Source of the DNA: Callipepla californica brunnescens
Lineage: Eukaryota > Chordata > Aves > Galliformes > Odontophoridae
NCBI GenBank assembly: GCA_023055505.1
Contig: JALIRH010000044.1
Span: forward strand, 620,001-684,000
Reading direction: 5' to 3'
Length of the DNA stretch: 64,000 bases
Each line of letters begins with the position of its first letter. Within the stretch, counting starts at the first letter, position 1. Position numbers and translations under genes: made by a program. The notes below the pieces were generated by a model. It was not told the origin of the DNA. It did not search any database and saw nothing but the letters and a program-made list of their open reading frames with translations. This document shows positions 15,701 through 30,700 of this stretch, in pieces.

Positions 15701-18700
15701 AGTTCTTAAAAAGAACATTGTGTACAGCAGCTATTTTATTTCATATTAGTTGTGAAACACCAGTCCTATGTTTCTTATTTTGTAATTTATCATATTACCT
15801 CAGGAAGGAGAAAAGTCATATTGCTGAAATATGCTGGGATTTTTGCACTGCAAAAATTTATGATGAGAAGCCATATTTTCCTTCCAGTTGTAAATTTAAT
15901 TTTATTAGTCAAAATATTCTTTACATTCAACAAAAATAATCTACATCTAATATGTTATTATATAGGATATTGAAATAAACTAAGGGTAGGAGCCATCTCA
16001 AAGATTTAGCTTAGCTTAATTATTTGGCTAATCTTTTGAGCAATTCTTGTATTCTGAAGGCAATTATTTTAGTGGCTAATGCCTGAACAAGAATGCTAAT
16101 CTTATATGTCAGACTGTACTGACAGACTTATAAGTTGTAAAAAAGGAAAAAAGCTAATTCTGGGGCCTTAGACGGTAGAACAGAAAGAACCTGCCACCTG
16201 AGGTATAAAAGCTAAAGAGAGAAAAAAAGAGATGTACGCTCATCATTAATGGGGTAGAGAAGATAGCAGAATCTGAGCTGGTTTGAGACAGTAGAAGCAT
16301 GTTGGTATTACATATTCACTCTTAAAAGGCTGATATATGGTCAGATGGAGTCAGGGATTACAGCCAGAGCCATTTTTTTTTTTGCTTTCCAGCAATGAAA
16401 ATGAAAGATCTGTAGTGGAAAGAAGTATAAAGTGGTGACAAGGGAAACATTTTCATGAATTCTTCTTGTTCAATTTTTCTCTATACGATGGAAGTGTATT
16501 TTGCTTCAGGCTGAAATTATCTTAGGTCAAAGAAAATGTCATGATTCAGCTTTGAGCTAATTGTTCCATGGTAGCCCATTTTCATTAAAAAAATCCAAAA
16601 TAGTAAAATATGAAGTGGATTCAGAATAGCAATATATAGTTAGTGGTACTTCAAAAAAGCTGTTGTACTTTGCATAGGACACATGAATATCCTTCACAGT
16701 CAGCACTCTATTGCCAGTATACACTGTCATAATAAGGAAGCATTTTCCAGCATAATGTGAATCAAACAAGAGATGTGATTAGAACTTACCTTTTTCACCT
16801 TTGGAGTGCCTGAACGCACCACCAAATGCCTTAAGTGAATGGTGCTTTGAATGGAAATTCCTCACTGACAATCTTATTTCAAGAACTTTTTTGCAGTCAA
16901 AGTAGAAAAAGGGATTTGTTACTGCCATAACTTCATTACATAAAGTGCAAGTGAGATACACAGGATGTTGAGTCATTTCAGAGTAGCAATCTAATAATAT
17001 CAGATCTTTGAAATGTTGAAGTAGAAGGTGAAGTTTTATCCTCCTTGTTTAAAGAACAGCGTCTGAACTATTTCCTGTACATAAAAAAAAAAGTATGGCT
17101 TATGGTTATTGGAAAATAAAAATATGTTAACTCATTACTTGTAAATGATCAATTAAATATCATTGCAAGTTGTTTATCAAGATCCTTTGAACTAGAAGTA
17201 TCCCTGGTTCTAAAGATATTGACAAACAGCATAACCCTACTTTCTCGCCCTTCCCCAAAAATACCATCTCATTGATGCTTGTTCTGTTTATAAGGGAATT
17301 ATGGTCTTGGGGCCTAAAAATTGTTGGCAGCGTGAGTTTCAGCATTTGCAAGCTCGCCAAGAAGTGATCTTCAGGGAGACTTGTAATGATTCCTATGATA
17401 TTTTAAGTTTGAAAGCCTGTTATTACAACATGCTGACCTGCTGAACTGTATTAGGTGCTTTCATTGTGAATTCCTGGAAATTCAGAATTCTTGTCATGGT
17501 ATTCATTGTCTCAACACTTTCTAGAATTCCAGCTAGTCAAGTGCATAATTGCAGAGGATAAGTTAGAGGGTAAGGTAAGCTTGATAAAATGTTCTGTGCT
17601 TTGATATTCTGCTCCAGGCAAAATGTAAGACGTTGATTGGAAGTTTTGCAAGTTCTAAAAATCTTTGAAGATAATATATTCAGACTCCAATGGGGTCTTC
17701 ATAGAAAACTTTACTGGGTTTTTGGAAGAGCTTAATATTTTCTCATATAAATGGTGTCCTGTAAATAAGACATGATTATGCAGAAAAAGCTGAACCTCAT
17801 AAATCCTTTGTGTCTATTACCATGGAATGGACAAAGAACTAATCCTACCCATCTGCGCAACAGCTAAAGAAAAAGCTTTCTGACTTTTAGTTTTGGATGA
17901 TTGTATTGTTATTGAAATTATTTTAAAAATCAGACAATGATTAAGAAAATTAGAGATGTGAGATACAAATCCTTATAAAAATCATGTTAAAAAGATGCAA
18001 CTAAAAGCTTGCCATGGGTCACCTTTGTTTTAACTGAAAATGCAAGTACGTCCAGCTTAACTGCAATGGGAATTGTGATGTTGCAAGGAAACATAAGGTG
18101 TGAAGAATTGTGATGTGCAGACTGATGAACTGCTATGTCACATAAACCTAAACCTAGGCAACCAACTAATATAATATAGAATTATTCAATATACTATAAT
18201 AATAGCAGTACAGTACAAACACTATGTATTTGAATTTTGGCATGGCATAGGTCTTGCTAAGTTATTGCATTTGCCAATACATTGCCACTATTCCATTTTC
18301 GGCTTAAAGATAAACCAAGAGCAAATGTTAAACAATAAATAGTATGTGAGCTTTCTTAAAATAAAATAGCAGTAAAAAAACAAATATATAAAGCATATTT
18401 TTAGCAAGTTAGGTGCCCCAGAATTTTGCCTTTTTATTTTATAATCATTTTGTCTTTTAACATAAACAGGAATAAGACATGGAAATGAAAGTGCTACTAT
18501 ATAGCATATTATTTAATATGATATTTAATAAAGAGCAAAGTATATATTAATAATCATTTTCAGAGTAGATGGAGCCCTCATTAATTATGTCATATTGACT
18601 TTTGATCAATAGGTTGATACTGACTACTGGGGTAAACAGGGAGTTCATTTTCTAGACTAACTACTTCAAAATTACCTGCCACAAGGTTCCTTGTGGTGTT

Positions 18701-21700
18701 TCTTACAGTAGAGGAAAGGCAAGTCCTATCTATAGTGCAGGTCTTGTACATGCATAGTATTTTCTCTGTTGTTTTAACTGAACATTTTAAAATGTTTATT
18801 TTCACGCTTAAAATTTAAACTTCAAGTACAGCTGCAACATATTCAGAATGGTCATTCTGCTTACTGATCTGATTTTTCAATGTCTGTCTTGTTCACTGCA
18901 CCATTAAAAAGTGCTACGAGTACATCCATGTGTTTTACAGAGGCATTTGGACAATTGCCTGTGCAGAACAGCATGCTTTATAAAAGAAACTCAGTGAAAT
19001 GGTCAGAAACCTAGAGAACAGGAGGCAGAGGCATTGAAGAAATGCACCAGGAGAAGAAATTTTGACCTCCCTGTTAATGATATGGACCTCTTGAGAGGTT
19101 CCCCAGTTAAAAGGGCAAGAAATGAAGAAGGGAAAATCTCATGTTTCATGTTCTGCTTAGAATTTGACTTCTGGACTCATGTGATTTGTCTGAACCCCTT
19201 AGCCTGGACTTTTAAAGCAGGCTTCTAACTTCTTATTTGAAATGTCAGCCAAAAGTATGAAAAAAAAAAAAAAGGAATACATGAGTTCAAAACGCTCAAA
19301 AATTGTGGACCCTCTTGACTAGGTGCAAGTGAGCATATTAACACTGTGAAGATATTTAAAACTTATTATTAATGAAATTATTTTAAATTACTGAAGATAG
19401 GACAATAAGTAATAAGCTTAATTCACAATAGGGAGCAAATTGTTTGTTGCTAGAAAAATAATTTAAACTATAGGAATAGTTGATAATTAAAACACTTCAC
19501 CTGGGATACTGTAGAAAAAAAAAAGAAAAAATGTCATTAGTAATTTGTTAACACAGATTAAATAAACCTCAGTATTCATGATTAGTGTTTAATGTGACCC
19601 TGCCTTTGAGCACTGAAGTGGATTAAATGCATTCCTGCTCTACAATTCTATTATTCTCAAAACAAGCATTTTTTCCCAAGCATTCTAATTTTTCAGACCT
19701 TTATTTACTGCTGAATTCCTGCAGCCTTGTGGATCTCACAAGAACCTCTAGTGTTTTATTATGCAAGCAAATTTTGACAGAAGAGACTTTGAAACTAATG
19801 TGCTCCAAATATGCCTTCAGTGCTTGGAAATGTTATGAGTCTAGTAGAAACTGGCTGCTGATCCTCCAGGTAATTTTATTCAGGTAACACATTACTGTAT
19901 AAAACATAACAAAAATTAGGCCAGCTTCTGCTCTGAGACATCCACACCCACAAAGTATTTTCAGTGAATCACAGGGAATTAAACATACATAACCACAGGA
20001 AAATTTTAATTCACAGATAAAGTTTATTGCTTATTGTTTATTAAAAATAAAATTATGTAAATTCCTTGCAATTTTAAATGTACAGATTAAAATAATTTAA
20101 ATATATAGTGTTTGATATTTAGTATTATTATGAAAACAGAATGTCCAGGTCAGACCTTATATGTGTATATTAATGATTGATCACTCACTCAGATAAAGGA
20201 CTAGTACTGTTATTATTGGACTACAGAACAGCTCAGGGAGTCACTGAAGATTTTAACAGTTCAGATGAAAGTAAAAGCTGATATAGATTTTCTGTGAAGT
20301 AAATCTAAGCCTCAGAGAAACCTGACTACTATTTATCTATTGATTAGGAGAGATACCTCATTACTGTATCTGTTAATTAGAAAGCAGTAGAACTATGATG
20401 ACAGAACATCATTAGTGTTTGCCCCTCAATATTAGCAGCATCAAGGAATTGGATGTTAGTAATGCTGTAGAGATTTATGTTCAAATATTCTATGTGATTT
20501 TTTTGTTGAACATATTTGAAATGTAAGTACATTTCCCTGTCCTATCATGCTTTCATGCTTATTACAAGTAATCATTTAAGTAGAAGGTAGAACTAGTGAT
20601 TCATAAAGAACATAACCCACAAATTTTACATCTGTAACCAGATGAGTTTCTTCAGATATATCTATTACTTCATCTCCCAGTTTGTATGTCTGTGCTCACT
20701 TTTAGGACCTTGTGTCTACCCCCCCCCCCCCCCAAAAAAAAAAAAAGAAAAAAAATCAACAAAAACAATTGTTAGTTACTTTTAAAAATAGATCTCCTTC
20801 CTCTGCTTGTCCTTTTCTTTGAAACTTTCATGATCTCTTTTGGCTGAGTGTTCCAATAAACCCTGTGAGTTGTTTTTTTTTTTTTTTTATTGAAACTTAC
20901 CCTTTGACCTTTCTTATATATGATGGAAAAGCTTTGTTTTTGCTTCTGGTTAAAATCTGGGATAGAGATCACCAAAAATAGATTTCTGTGTATGTCAGTT
21001 CTTAAACAACAGGAAAAAGCAAATGTTCATGCCATCATCATATATATAGCATTTCCCATTGCTTAACTTAGTAAGTCTAAAACCGACAACAGCAAAAAAA
21101 TTTAACATTAAAAATAAAAATTGGGGTTGACACTCATGAACTCGTGCCATTGTACCTTTGTTTCTTATTTTTCAGTAGGGTGAATTAAGGACAAGATGTC
21201 CAACTGAATTTTTGCCATTAATTTTAAATCTCTGTGATTTTGTAATACAGCTTGTCTGTGATTTAATAGTGGTTAATCCATAATTATTCATTCACATATG
21301 GCATTAAAAGAGATGCTTTTAGCTGCCTCTGGATTAGAAGGTAAAATTTCATCCTATGGAATAGGAAGGAGAAGGCATTCCAGAAAGAGTCCAAACATCT
21401 GACATCATGAGGGAAAGTTACTTCCACTGTGTTTTAACTCTCTACTACCATTTGTTTTATGCAACAACACCTAATAAGTAAGATTTTAATTTCTTGTTTT
21501 CTTTGATATCTGTGTAGAACGTACTTTGAAGTTACAGATAACACTGTGATAATCTCAATATAAGATTATATCTATGGAGGAAGGAAAACAAAGTTAAACA
21601 TTTTCACTTTTGTAACCCATAAGTTTGAAACTTCTCAAAGATTCTTTGATGATAAATTAGATTGTTCAAAGAAATAATGCAGTTGTGTAATGGAAAACCA

Positions 21701-24700
21701 TGCAATTCTGCATCTCACTCATATGGGATTTGACCAAAGTCAATAGGAATTCTTAAAAAATGCATAACTGTCCTGATACAGTAATAGAGAAAATTTACAG
21801 ATGGAAAAAAAAATTTTCTTCTCATGCAACTACTCTAGCCTGCTGTCCCAGTTACAGGTGTTGTTGATGTGATATTACACGGGGCCTCTTTCTGACCTCA
21901 ATCCTGTCCTCAGTTACATCTTAATAATGCACTGTGCTCTTCTAATCGATCTGTCTGGCACATAGTCTTCCAACTATAGGAATATTCAAGTTATGCTCAC
22001 TCACCTGTGAGTCAGTCTTCTGTGAGTAATGCATGTCTTTCAGTTTACAGAATTATATGAGCTAGAAGAGCACTAGGTCTAAAGAGACTTTCTCTCAATA
22101 TTAACAGCTGGTGTGGATGGACCCTCATAAGATTTAAAAGATAATAAATGTCTGTAAGCCATCCAGTTTAACTCTTCAATTATTAAAATCTCTAAAGACC
22201 TAATTTCTTCATCCCATCCTCATTGTGTTTTATCTTAGCTTTCCTCTAGAGTGGAACACAAACATGAAATACGCAGATTATAAACCAGTTGGAATTAACA
22301 CAAATATCACCCTCAATGCCATAAACTAAACCCAATGTGTTTAATAAAGCATCTTTAAAATTCATAGGTATGTAGGTATATAATATAAACATTCTTAGCT
22401 GCATAGTGTAAAATATATAAATTAAAAAAAAAAAAAAGATAGTGGCAAATGATTTTTCATCCCCACAATTGAGAGTATTCCTACCTCATAAGGAAATTAG
22501 CACCATTTGTTGCTACAAAACTTTTTTTCCAAAAAGAAAACAAAACTGGGATACTGTATGTATATCTGCTGTTGACAGCGCTTGTGTATGATATGGCTGA
22601 CCATTAGTTGCCATAATTTAAGCAAAGGATCAGAGTCTTCCTCATCACAGAAGAGAGTCCAGGCATAAGACTATTGAACAAGTGGTTATCTCTTTCTAGC
22701 AATGAAAGGAGCAAGTTCACTTTGTATGACAGTCCACTGTACCACGTAAAGCCACCTTCCTCTGTTATTTACTCTTCATTTGTGAGATCATCCCAACAAA
22801 AATGTATTAAAGAGTGTACATTCTATATATTGTTTCTTGGCAAATAGAAATAGGAAACATTTTCTGACAATCATATATTTGTGTACTTCAGGTAGAAATT
22901 AGGTACTATCAAATATGTTTGTTTCTCAAAAAAATTATCTGACAAGCAGTAGCATGCTTTAAACTGTTTCTTACCTCAGGCATATTGTTATGAAAAATAG
23001 GTATTTCTTCACCTTGATCAGTGTACACTGACCAGTCAGTATGTGTAACATGATGGAGAGGACCTTTGTTTTGATATAACAAAATCTGATATATTCATTT
23101 ACTTGAAGCTGTTATTATTGGTCTATAAAATACTAAATACTTTAGTCATTGCTGCATGGATTGAAAATGATTTTGTCCAGATAAAAAATTAGCTGTGAAA
23201 ATATGGAAACATAGCTTTATTTCAACTAGCAAGATTAAGGAATATACTAGAGTACTGAAATACATGCAAGTGAAGCTGTTATTACTAAGGAATCGTGTCA
23301 AATGACAGGAAGTAATAAAATATTCTTTAAAAAATGTTGAAATACTATCTAATTACAAAGACAAGAGAGTAATTATTCACAGTTGATCAAATTAATAGGT
23401 TTTGAATTTCTGTATTAGTCCTTTGAGGTATTAGTAGAATTTTATATCCATGTTCCAAATGCAGCCAGCTGTAAAACTGATCTGTCATTTGTGGGAAATG
23501 TCAACATTTCTATATGTCTTCACATTCTGGAAAAGAAATAGAAGGCAATATTTAGAAGTGATTGAGTAGTAGAAATTCAGAAGAATTCAGTTGAGAAAAA
23601 AATTGAAATGTTTCTTTTGTTTTTTTTTTTACCTGAGCTACATCTTGTAGCACCCCATTTTAAATTTCTGGTGCATAAATTTTCATTAAATCCAGTCTTC
23701 ATGGACTGCAAGTTAGTTCTCAAGGCAAGTATACTATTCAGTTCTACTGCTCCAAATAATTTTTGAGATTTTTTTTAATTCCACCAAGTACCTGTAAACA
23801 AAGAAAAATCTAATAGTAGAAATAAAATAATAATTATGACAATGTAGTAATAACCACCCTGTGTTTAACTTACATAGATACTACAGACACATAATACTTT
23901 AAGTTTTTTGTTGTGTGGTCCCAGTTTACAATTAAAAAAAAAAGTGTTGCAGGGCCTTCAGAATTGATATGCAGAGTCATTCAGGATGACTTATCGTGAG
24001 ATGTTCACATCTGTGTCTTTGACTGTTTTCACCTAAAATTCTTTCTGTATGGTTTTCTGTATGATTGAAGGTGGTATTTCATGTAATTGAAAATCATTTG
24101 ATGTTTTAAACACTAATTTGTCTTAAGTTTGAAGAAATTAACTTTGAAGTAATATTTTAAAATGAGAATTAAAACCAAGCACAGAATTTTTTCTTTACTG
24201 TGCACTGACTATGAACATTAGAGGAATTCAAGACCAGCATGTACACATTTCATATCAGCAACAGTTCCCTTCATATATTCTCTAAAAATGTGTATTTGAG
24301 TTACCAATGACAAAAGCTTGATAACTTTAGAAAATCAACAGGAAGGGTTTTGTGGTTTCCATGGAACTTCTGCATAAATGCTTCTCAATTTTAAATGACC
24401 CTCTGGGTTTGTGACTGAATACTTCTTGTAAACCAAGAGGATTTAATAATCAAAATGATATTATTTTTATTTAGTATGTAGTTTCTTGTCTTAAACAAGA
24501 TTCTCTCACTTTGCCTGAGGACACATCTTGCTCTAGCTATGTGATTAGATTTTAGATACATGCAGTTGAAAATAAACCCAATTATCTAAATAGATGGAAG
24601 GTAGAAGTAAATTGTGATTAGCATATGATTGTAAAAACAGAGATGCAGAAGCCTGAAACACTAACTCTGTTTAATTTTGATGATGCAGCACCTAATCCTT

Positions 24701-27700
24701 GACAATATTTTCAAGATGTGGCTTTTATTACCTCATCAGTAATAACCTCAGACACAGTAAGAACTATTTAATACTTTGAAGTTTTAATATTTAAAAGCCA
24801 ATAGAGCTACCTCTATTTATATCTACGCAGAGACAGTATAAATGTCTTGAGTCTTGTGAGTGGATATAATTTTAAAATATGCATAGAATACGCTGAACAT
24901 ATCTAAATGAAGAAGTAAAAATTGCCATTTTTCTGTACACTTTTAGAAAGCAATTTATGAGCGGGTGTGGATACGTAGCACTAAATATTAGAAATATACA
25001 TATTATACAGTGGAGAGAACATTTATAATTTCAAAATATTTCTGAAAGTACTCTGTATAACAGCAACCACCCAATCACTGTTATGCTACCAGAGACCAGC
25101 TGATGCATTCAGAACTTTTACATGCACTTATCTGTGAAGCTGTAATGTTCATTTTCATTACAGAAAGCCCATTTTTTATGGCAGAAATGGCAGCTTTCAT
25201 GGGACAATGTTAAATTTCCTAAACACATTATTTTAATGGCCTACATCAATCAAACAGGTTTTATAGGATGCTTGAAATGTTTCAGGTCCAGGAAAGATAA
25301 AAATGCTTTTTAGTCTGTTGCAGTTATGCTTTCTTGCTATCACTTCCTTTCTGTAATTAGTAAAGCCAGCATTCATCACTCAAGAATGAGGAAAGCAAAG
25401 TAAAAATAATGATATTAGTGTAAAAAAAAAAGTCCTTTTTTTCAAAACAGTGAATTTAAGATTCCTATTTGTCTACTACTCTTTGAGCCATCAAAGTTCA
25501 CATTTTCCACAACTGGTTTATAATTTTTTGTAATGGTAATTCATTTTCATTTATATTGTGGCCTCCTTAAAGACCTCTGTAAAGGTGTATGTGATCACGC
25601 AATTTGTTTATATTGGCATTTGAGACCTTCCCACTCTATTAACTGAGTTGATCTGAGATGGATAGAGGTTGTGAGGTTCCTGTAAGTTTCACATGAGCAG
25701 ATGAGTGGCAAAGATAAAAACTCAAAATAAAGGAAGGCTGAAATTATAGACACTAAATGACATAACAATAGGAAAGATCTCAAGAGAATCTTCCATATTT
25801 TTACACACTGAATAAAATTGTAAGTCAGAACTTGTTGAATATCAAATTTCAGCTCTTTCAGTGACCATATAAAAGCTCTGTAGAGAAAGCTGAAACATAT
25901 CTTTTGGAGCAGGGTTTAATATTTCATGATATGATTGAAGGTTTGCAACAAATTGTGCAAATTAAAAATGTGGCTTTTCTGGAAATTCACACTGTATTTT
26001 TCTCTTTCTTCTAAACAATTTGACTCCCTCTGGCACTGTGGGCAAAGGTCCTGCCCCTCATATAAGATCATTTATTTATATAAGAGAGAAAGGAAAAGAA
26101 GACATGAATTTAGAAGAGAATTAACGTATCTTCCCTGGAGATGTTTCTGAGGAGTTTCTGTATTCTTTATTCACTGCCTGTTTGCCCACATCTGTCTTGA
26201 ATGTTCAGCTAAGCAAAGCTAAGAACAGGCCACCTGGGTCTACCAATACAGTCCCAATCTTCATGAAATCAATTTCTGGGTCCTGTTTTTATTCTGAATA
26301 ATTCCACACATGTACAGCAGAAAACAGAAAATATAACTAAAAATATCATTCTCCAGAAAATGGGCAGTTTCACATTTCTCTTTTAAAACTCATGGAACCA
26401 GAATGATTCAGCTGTCATGTGGTAATTTAGCTCACAATAAAAACAAGGTCTCACAATAACTCTTTTTAATAATAACTTTTAAGAAAAAGATTTTCATGCC
26501 ATTTTCTGTATATCAAACTCAAGATCATATGAAAATTAGAAGACTCAAGAAGTTGTATTAGCGAATGTCAAAATATTGTATTCAAGTAAATTCCTTTTGA
26601 AAAATATGATTTCAAAATTTAGCTGTGGGAGAACATAGACCAAAAACCTCTTTATGTGACTGTCATATCTGATCCAAATTTAAATATATTTCCACCAGCT
26701 AGTGATATCATTTGGTTTCTTTTGCAGGTTTAATGAAATTACATAATGTAAAACCAAATAAATCCACATTTTTTATTTATAATTCAAGGTGATTCTACTG
26801 ACAGTCATCAATGGGGTTAATAATATGTATAACAATGGAATCTGTATATATGTAATTATATACATATATAGAAAACAATAATACATATATATCTGGTATT
26901 AAATATGTGACAATATTATCACTATTTTTGCATGCTTTACTTTTCATTTCACTTTCATATTATATAAAATGGAATTGTCACATATAGACTGTTAGAATTT
27001 CTTCTGTTGATGAGGGTTGATAAGTTAATGCTTCTTTTTTTCCCTTTGAAAGTCAGAAGGACATCTTGATGGTAATTGACTTTCTAAAGGTGTACTGCAA
27101 TGTTCAGTGAAGCAGTTGCATTTGATTCAGTAGGCTGGAACTGCAAAATTATTTCAGTTAACAGCTCTATGCCAGAGTAGTCAAATGCCTGGAAAAATGA
27201 GGTAGCAATGAATTGTTCAGAAAAAGAGTATCAGCCATTTTACTACTAGAAATTAACTGTGGATACAGAATTGAAAAATCTGATGTGTATCCTGGGGTTG
27301 AAATGATTGTGATTCTTTTGGTATCACAGCATTACTGTAGCGCTTTCTCTCTGAAGTCTATTATGAGCTGTTTGATAGGTGATGCTTAATATTTTCTATT
27401 ACTGATTAACATTCTCCGCATTTATTGTCTAGGCTCCCATGTTGTAAGTCTCTAAGGCCACAGTCAGCAAAGCATTTAAACATCAGTGTCACAGCCAATT
27501 TTACTAGAAAATTAGAGTGTAGATTTGTTGAATTCTGAGTCTGGACATCTTAAATTGAGCAAACAAATCTGCAGAGCATTTATTTAATGACTTTGTCATT
27601 CAACTCTCTGTACTTTAGTTTCTGCCTCTAAATGGGAAAGATTGTATATATTCTCACAGGAGCATGATAAAAATTAATTGATGTTTGTGAAGCTCTTAAT

Positions 27701-30700
27701 TTGCAGCAAGATGTAGAAGGAGGGGATATGTATATATATAAAATGAGTAACTACCTGTCCAGTGATCTTTGCTCCACCAGTGCTGAATAAGTGAAAGGTC
27801 TTGTGGAAAAAGATGGAATGTAAACACAGTGAGAATGAACAACAATAATGTCACATAAAAAGGATAGATGGAGTTTTCACACAACTCTTCCTTTTTCCTT
27901 TTATGTGAGTGTGTGTAATCTCCATGTTTATTTCATACTTGCAAATAGGGAAACAGTGCTTAAGAAATATGGGCTATTTCTTTTCAGCAAGGCCATGAAG
28001 CAAAACTAACATCATTTTTGTAAATATGTTTTTAAGTCAAGACTATAGAATAGAATCAGTCAATTGAAAGGGGCTTTCAAAGATCATCCAGTCCAACACC
28101 AAACTATATGGGAATGAGATTAAAAATGCTTTCAAAACCCTCTCATTTTTACAGATTCTTTAATTTATTAAAATTCACAGGAAAAAAAGAGTTATGAAAT
28201 GATATGATGCATGAAAATATCAAGAAGAATAATTTGAAAAGCAGTCTTGTATATGCTTCTGCCTTCTACAGAGCAGCTACTTATCTGTCTGTCTGCCTGC
28301 CTACAGGGTACTTGAACTGTGGCATCTGTTTAGCTCAGAAGTTAATGACCATTTTCTATATAGATTATTTTCATAAAGATGTTAAAATCAAATCCCAGCT
28401 CAAGGAAAAATAAAGGGGGAAGTCTTCTTGCTGTGAACTGTGACTTCTATATTTTCATGTTTATTTTGCAAGTAGCTAATAGATTGACATCTCTTCCTAC
28501 ATGATCTGTACCCTAGAAGTGAAGTTAAATAGATCCGTCTCTACTTGTACTGGTGAGAAAAAGAGAAGGCAATGGTATCTTTACATACATAACATGTACC
28601 TCTGTAGAGCTGGGCATGTAGAGAGTAATATTTACAAATGCATTTTAAGCAATGTGTGTAATAATGGCTAACGGGGGCTAGTAAATCACTTCCTTGTTCA
28701 TCACCGTTCTGCAGAATAGAAACAAATCTTAAACAACGTTGTTAAGCCCACAAAAACCGTGTCTCGTCCAGTTTGGAGCAGAGGAAGGATTCATTAACAG
28801 GTTTGGGCTAGAGAAAAGCCAGACACTCAAGCAAGAAATTCATCACTGGTAGAAGTCTCTTTTCGCTCAGTGGCTTACTATGTAATAGTTATGGAAATAA
28901 ACTCAGAAGAATATACTCTATGTTAAGTTAGTAGAATTGATGCTGCCTGCAGGCTATTGCAGTCATTCTTGCTGACATTATCCTGTTTCTCTCAGATTGG
29001 CTCTGTAGCTCCCAGTATTTTGTAGTGCAGTTGCGTTACAAGAGGAGCTTTTGCTCAGAAGAAGCTGGAAAATAGTAAGCTGTGATGTCATCAGAGAGAC
29101 ATCACCCCAAGCAGTGCCTGCTTGTGTTGAGGATTTTGGAGGTTTATGTTACTGCATGTAATTAAAAATATTATACTTATTGGTCTCAGGTGGCTGTAGC
29201 AGAACTTAGGGGTTCCCTCCTCTCCTGTTCAGTAAGTTTTGTTCCTCCCCTCACAAATTACTGCACACCATTTGAGTGTGCCTGCACAGTCTGGCTTTCA
29301 GGCCTTAGGTGTTGCCCACATTGCAGAGCACAGAAGCCTACCAGAGAAGCTTTGATCTAATTAGCTCGAGTAACAACATTAGTGAAAATGTGATAGAATG
29401 AGCTTCAGTAAACAAATGTATGCTGATGTGAAAGCCTGCTAGGAATCCTCAGGACATCCCTGGGTGGCCTGAAACAACAATGTACAAATTTTAACTCTTC
29501 CCTAAGGCTGTTGAAGCAACAGCTTGTCAATTTCTTCAAAGCCCCACATCACCCTGCAGTCTTCCCTGTAAAATAATGTTAAAATATTATATAAATAAAC
29601 TGCTTGTCAAGATCAATTTTTAGCTGTAAAAAGCTTTAATTTCCTCCCTGTTGTTTACTAGTCTTTAAAGATCTGTTCACATGGCTATCTCAATTACAGC
29701 CAAATCCTCTGTGTTGTCTGGCTCCATTATAACAGTCAGAGCTGTCAAAGCAGACTTCTCCAACCAGCCCATCTTCCTGCTGCTGCCTATAGCATTTTGT
29801 TACTGGTAGCCTGAGTATCACCCTTCACTTTCTTGAACTGAATGGTAGAAGAGTAACACAAGTTGATGAAATTGGCTCTTAGTCCCAAGTTACTGCATGT
29901 TCTTTTATGGAGAAGACAGCTGACGGGCTTAATGGATAAAATAAGAAAATGATCTCTTAAGTCCCACAGCTCTATCACTAAGTCACAGGTTTAGAACCAG
30001 GGTTTGGATAGGGTTCATTTGAAACATTTTTATATGCTTTACAAAAATCTGAGGAGGCAAATGGAAGATAAAACCTGTGCTCTGAGCCACAGGTTGTAGT
30101 TGTAGATCTTTAAAACTTTTAAACCACGAGTCATGAGAGAGAATAGTAAGTATAAGTTAGGTGAATAGAATCGGAAAAAAGATTGATTTTTTTTTTCTTA
30201 ATAAGAAAACAAAATTGAGGGGTGAAAGAGATGGTGGAAAAGCATTTATTTGCTCCAATCTACAAGGTTCATCTTTAGTATATGGCTTATTATATTGCTT
30301 TTGAATGAGCATTACTTAAGAGAAACACTACTCATTACACCTGCAGTAACAGCAGCAGATCTCATTGTCTTTCAGTTTGCAGCCCTCAACTCAGACCTCT
30401 TTAACAGATCTGGAATATTTGCTCAATATATGTGCTCAGTCAGCTCTATATGAAATACCAGATGTTAGTGCTAGGGTTGCAGAGGGGACAGTGCACACAG
30501 GCTTGTCCTACACTAATCAGGCTTGTAGGGAATAGCTGGCAGATATTCACTGGCAAGGCTTCATGAATACTGGGAGGAAACCATCGTACCCAGTGAATTC
30601 TTCAGATAAGAGCTTAATTCTTGCCCCTACATGAGCCTCTGGCAGGGCAAACCGTATCTTGGGCTTGGAGACCAAGACTCCTCAGATACCATGATTTCAC

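Noticed and set aside
29083..29093. CRE-like TGATGTCATCA in the large intron
   Set aside because: A single short motif, not a perfect palindrome and without other promoter signs.
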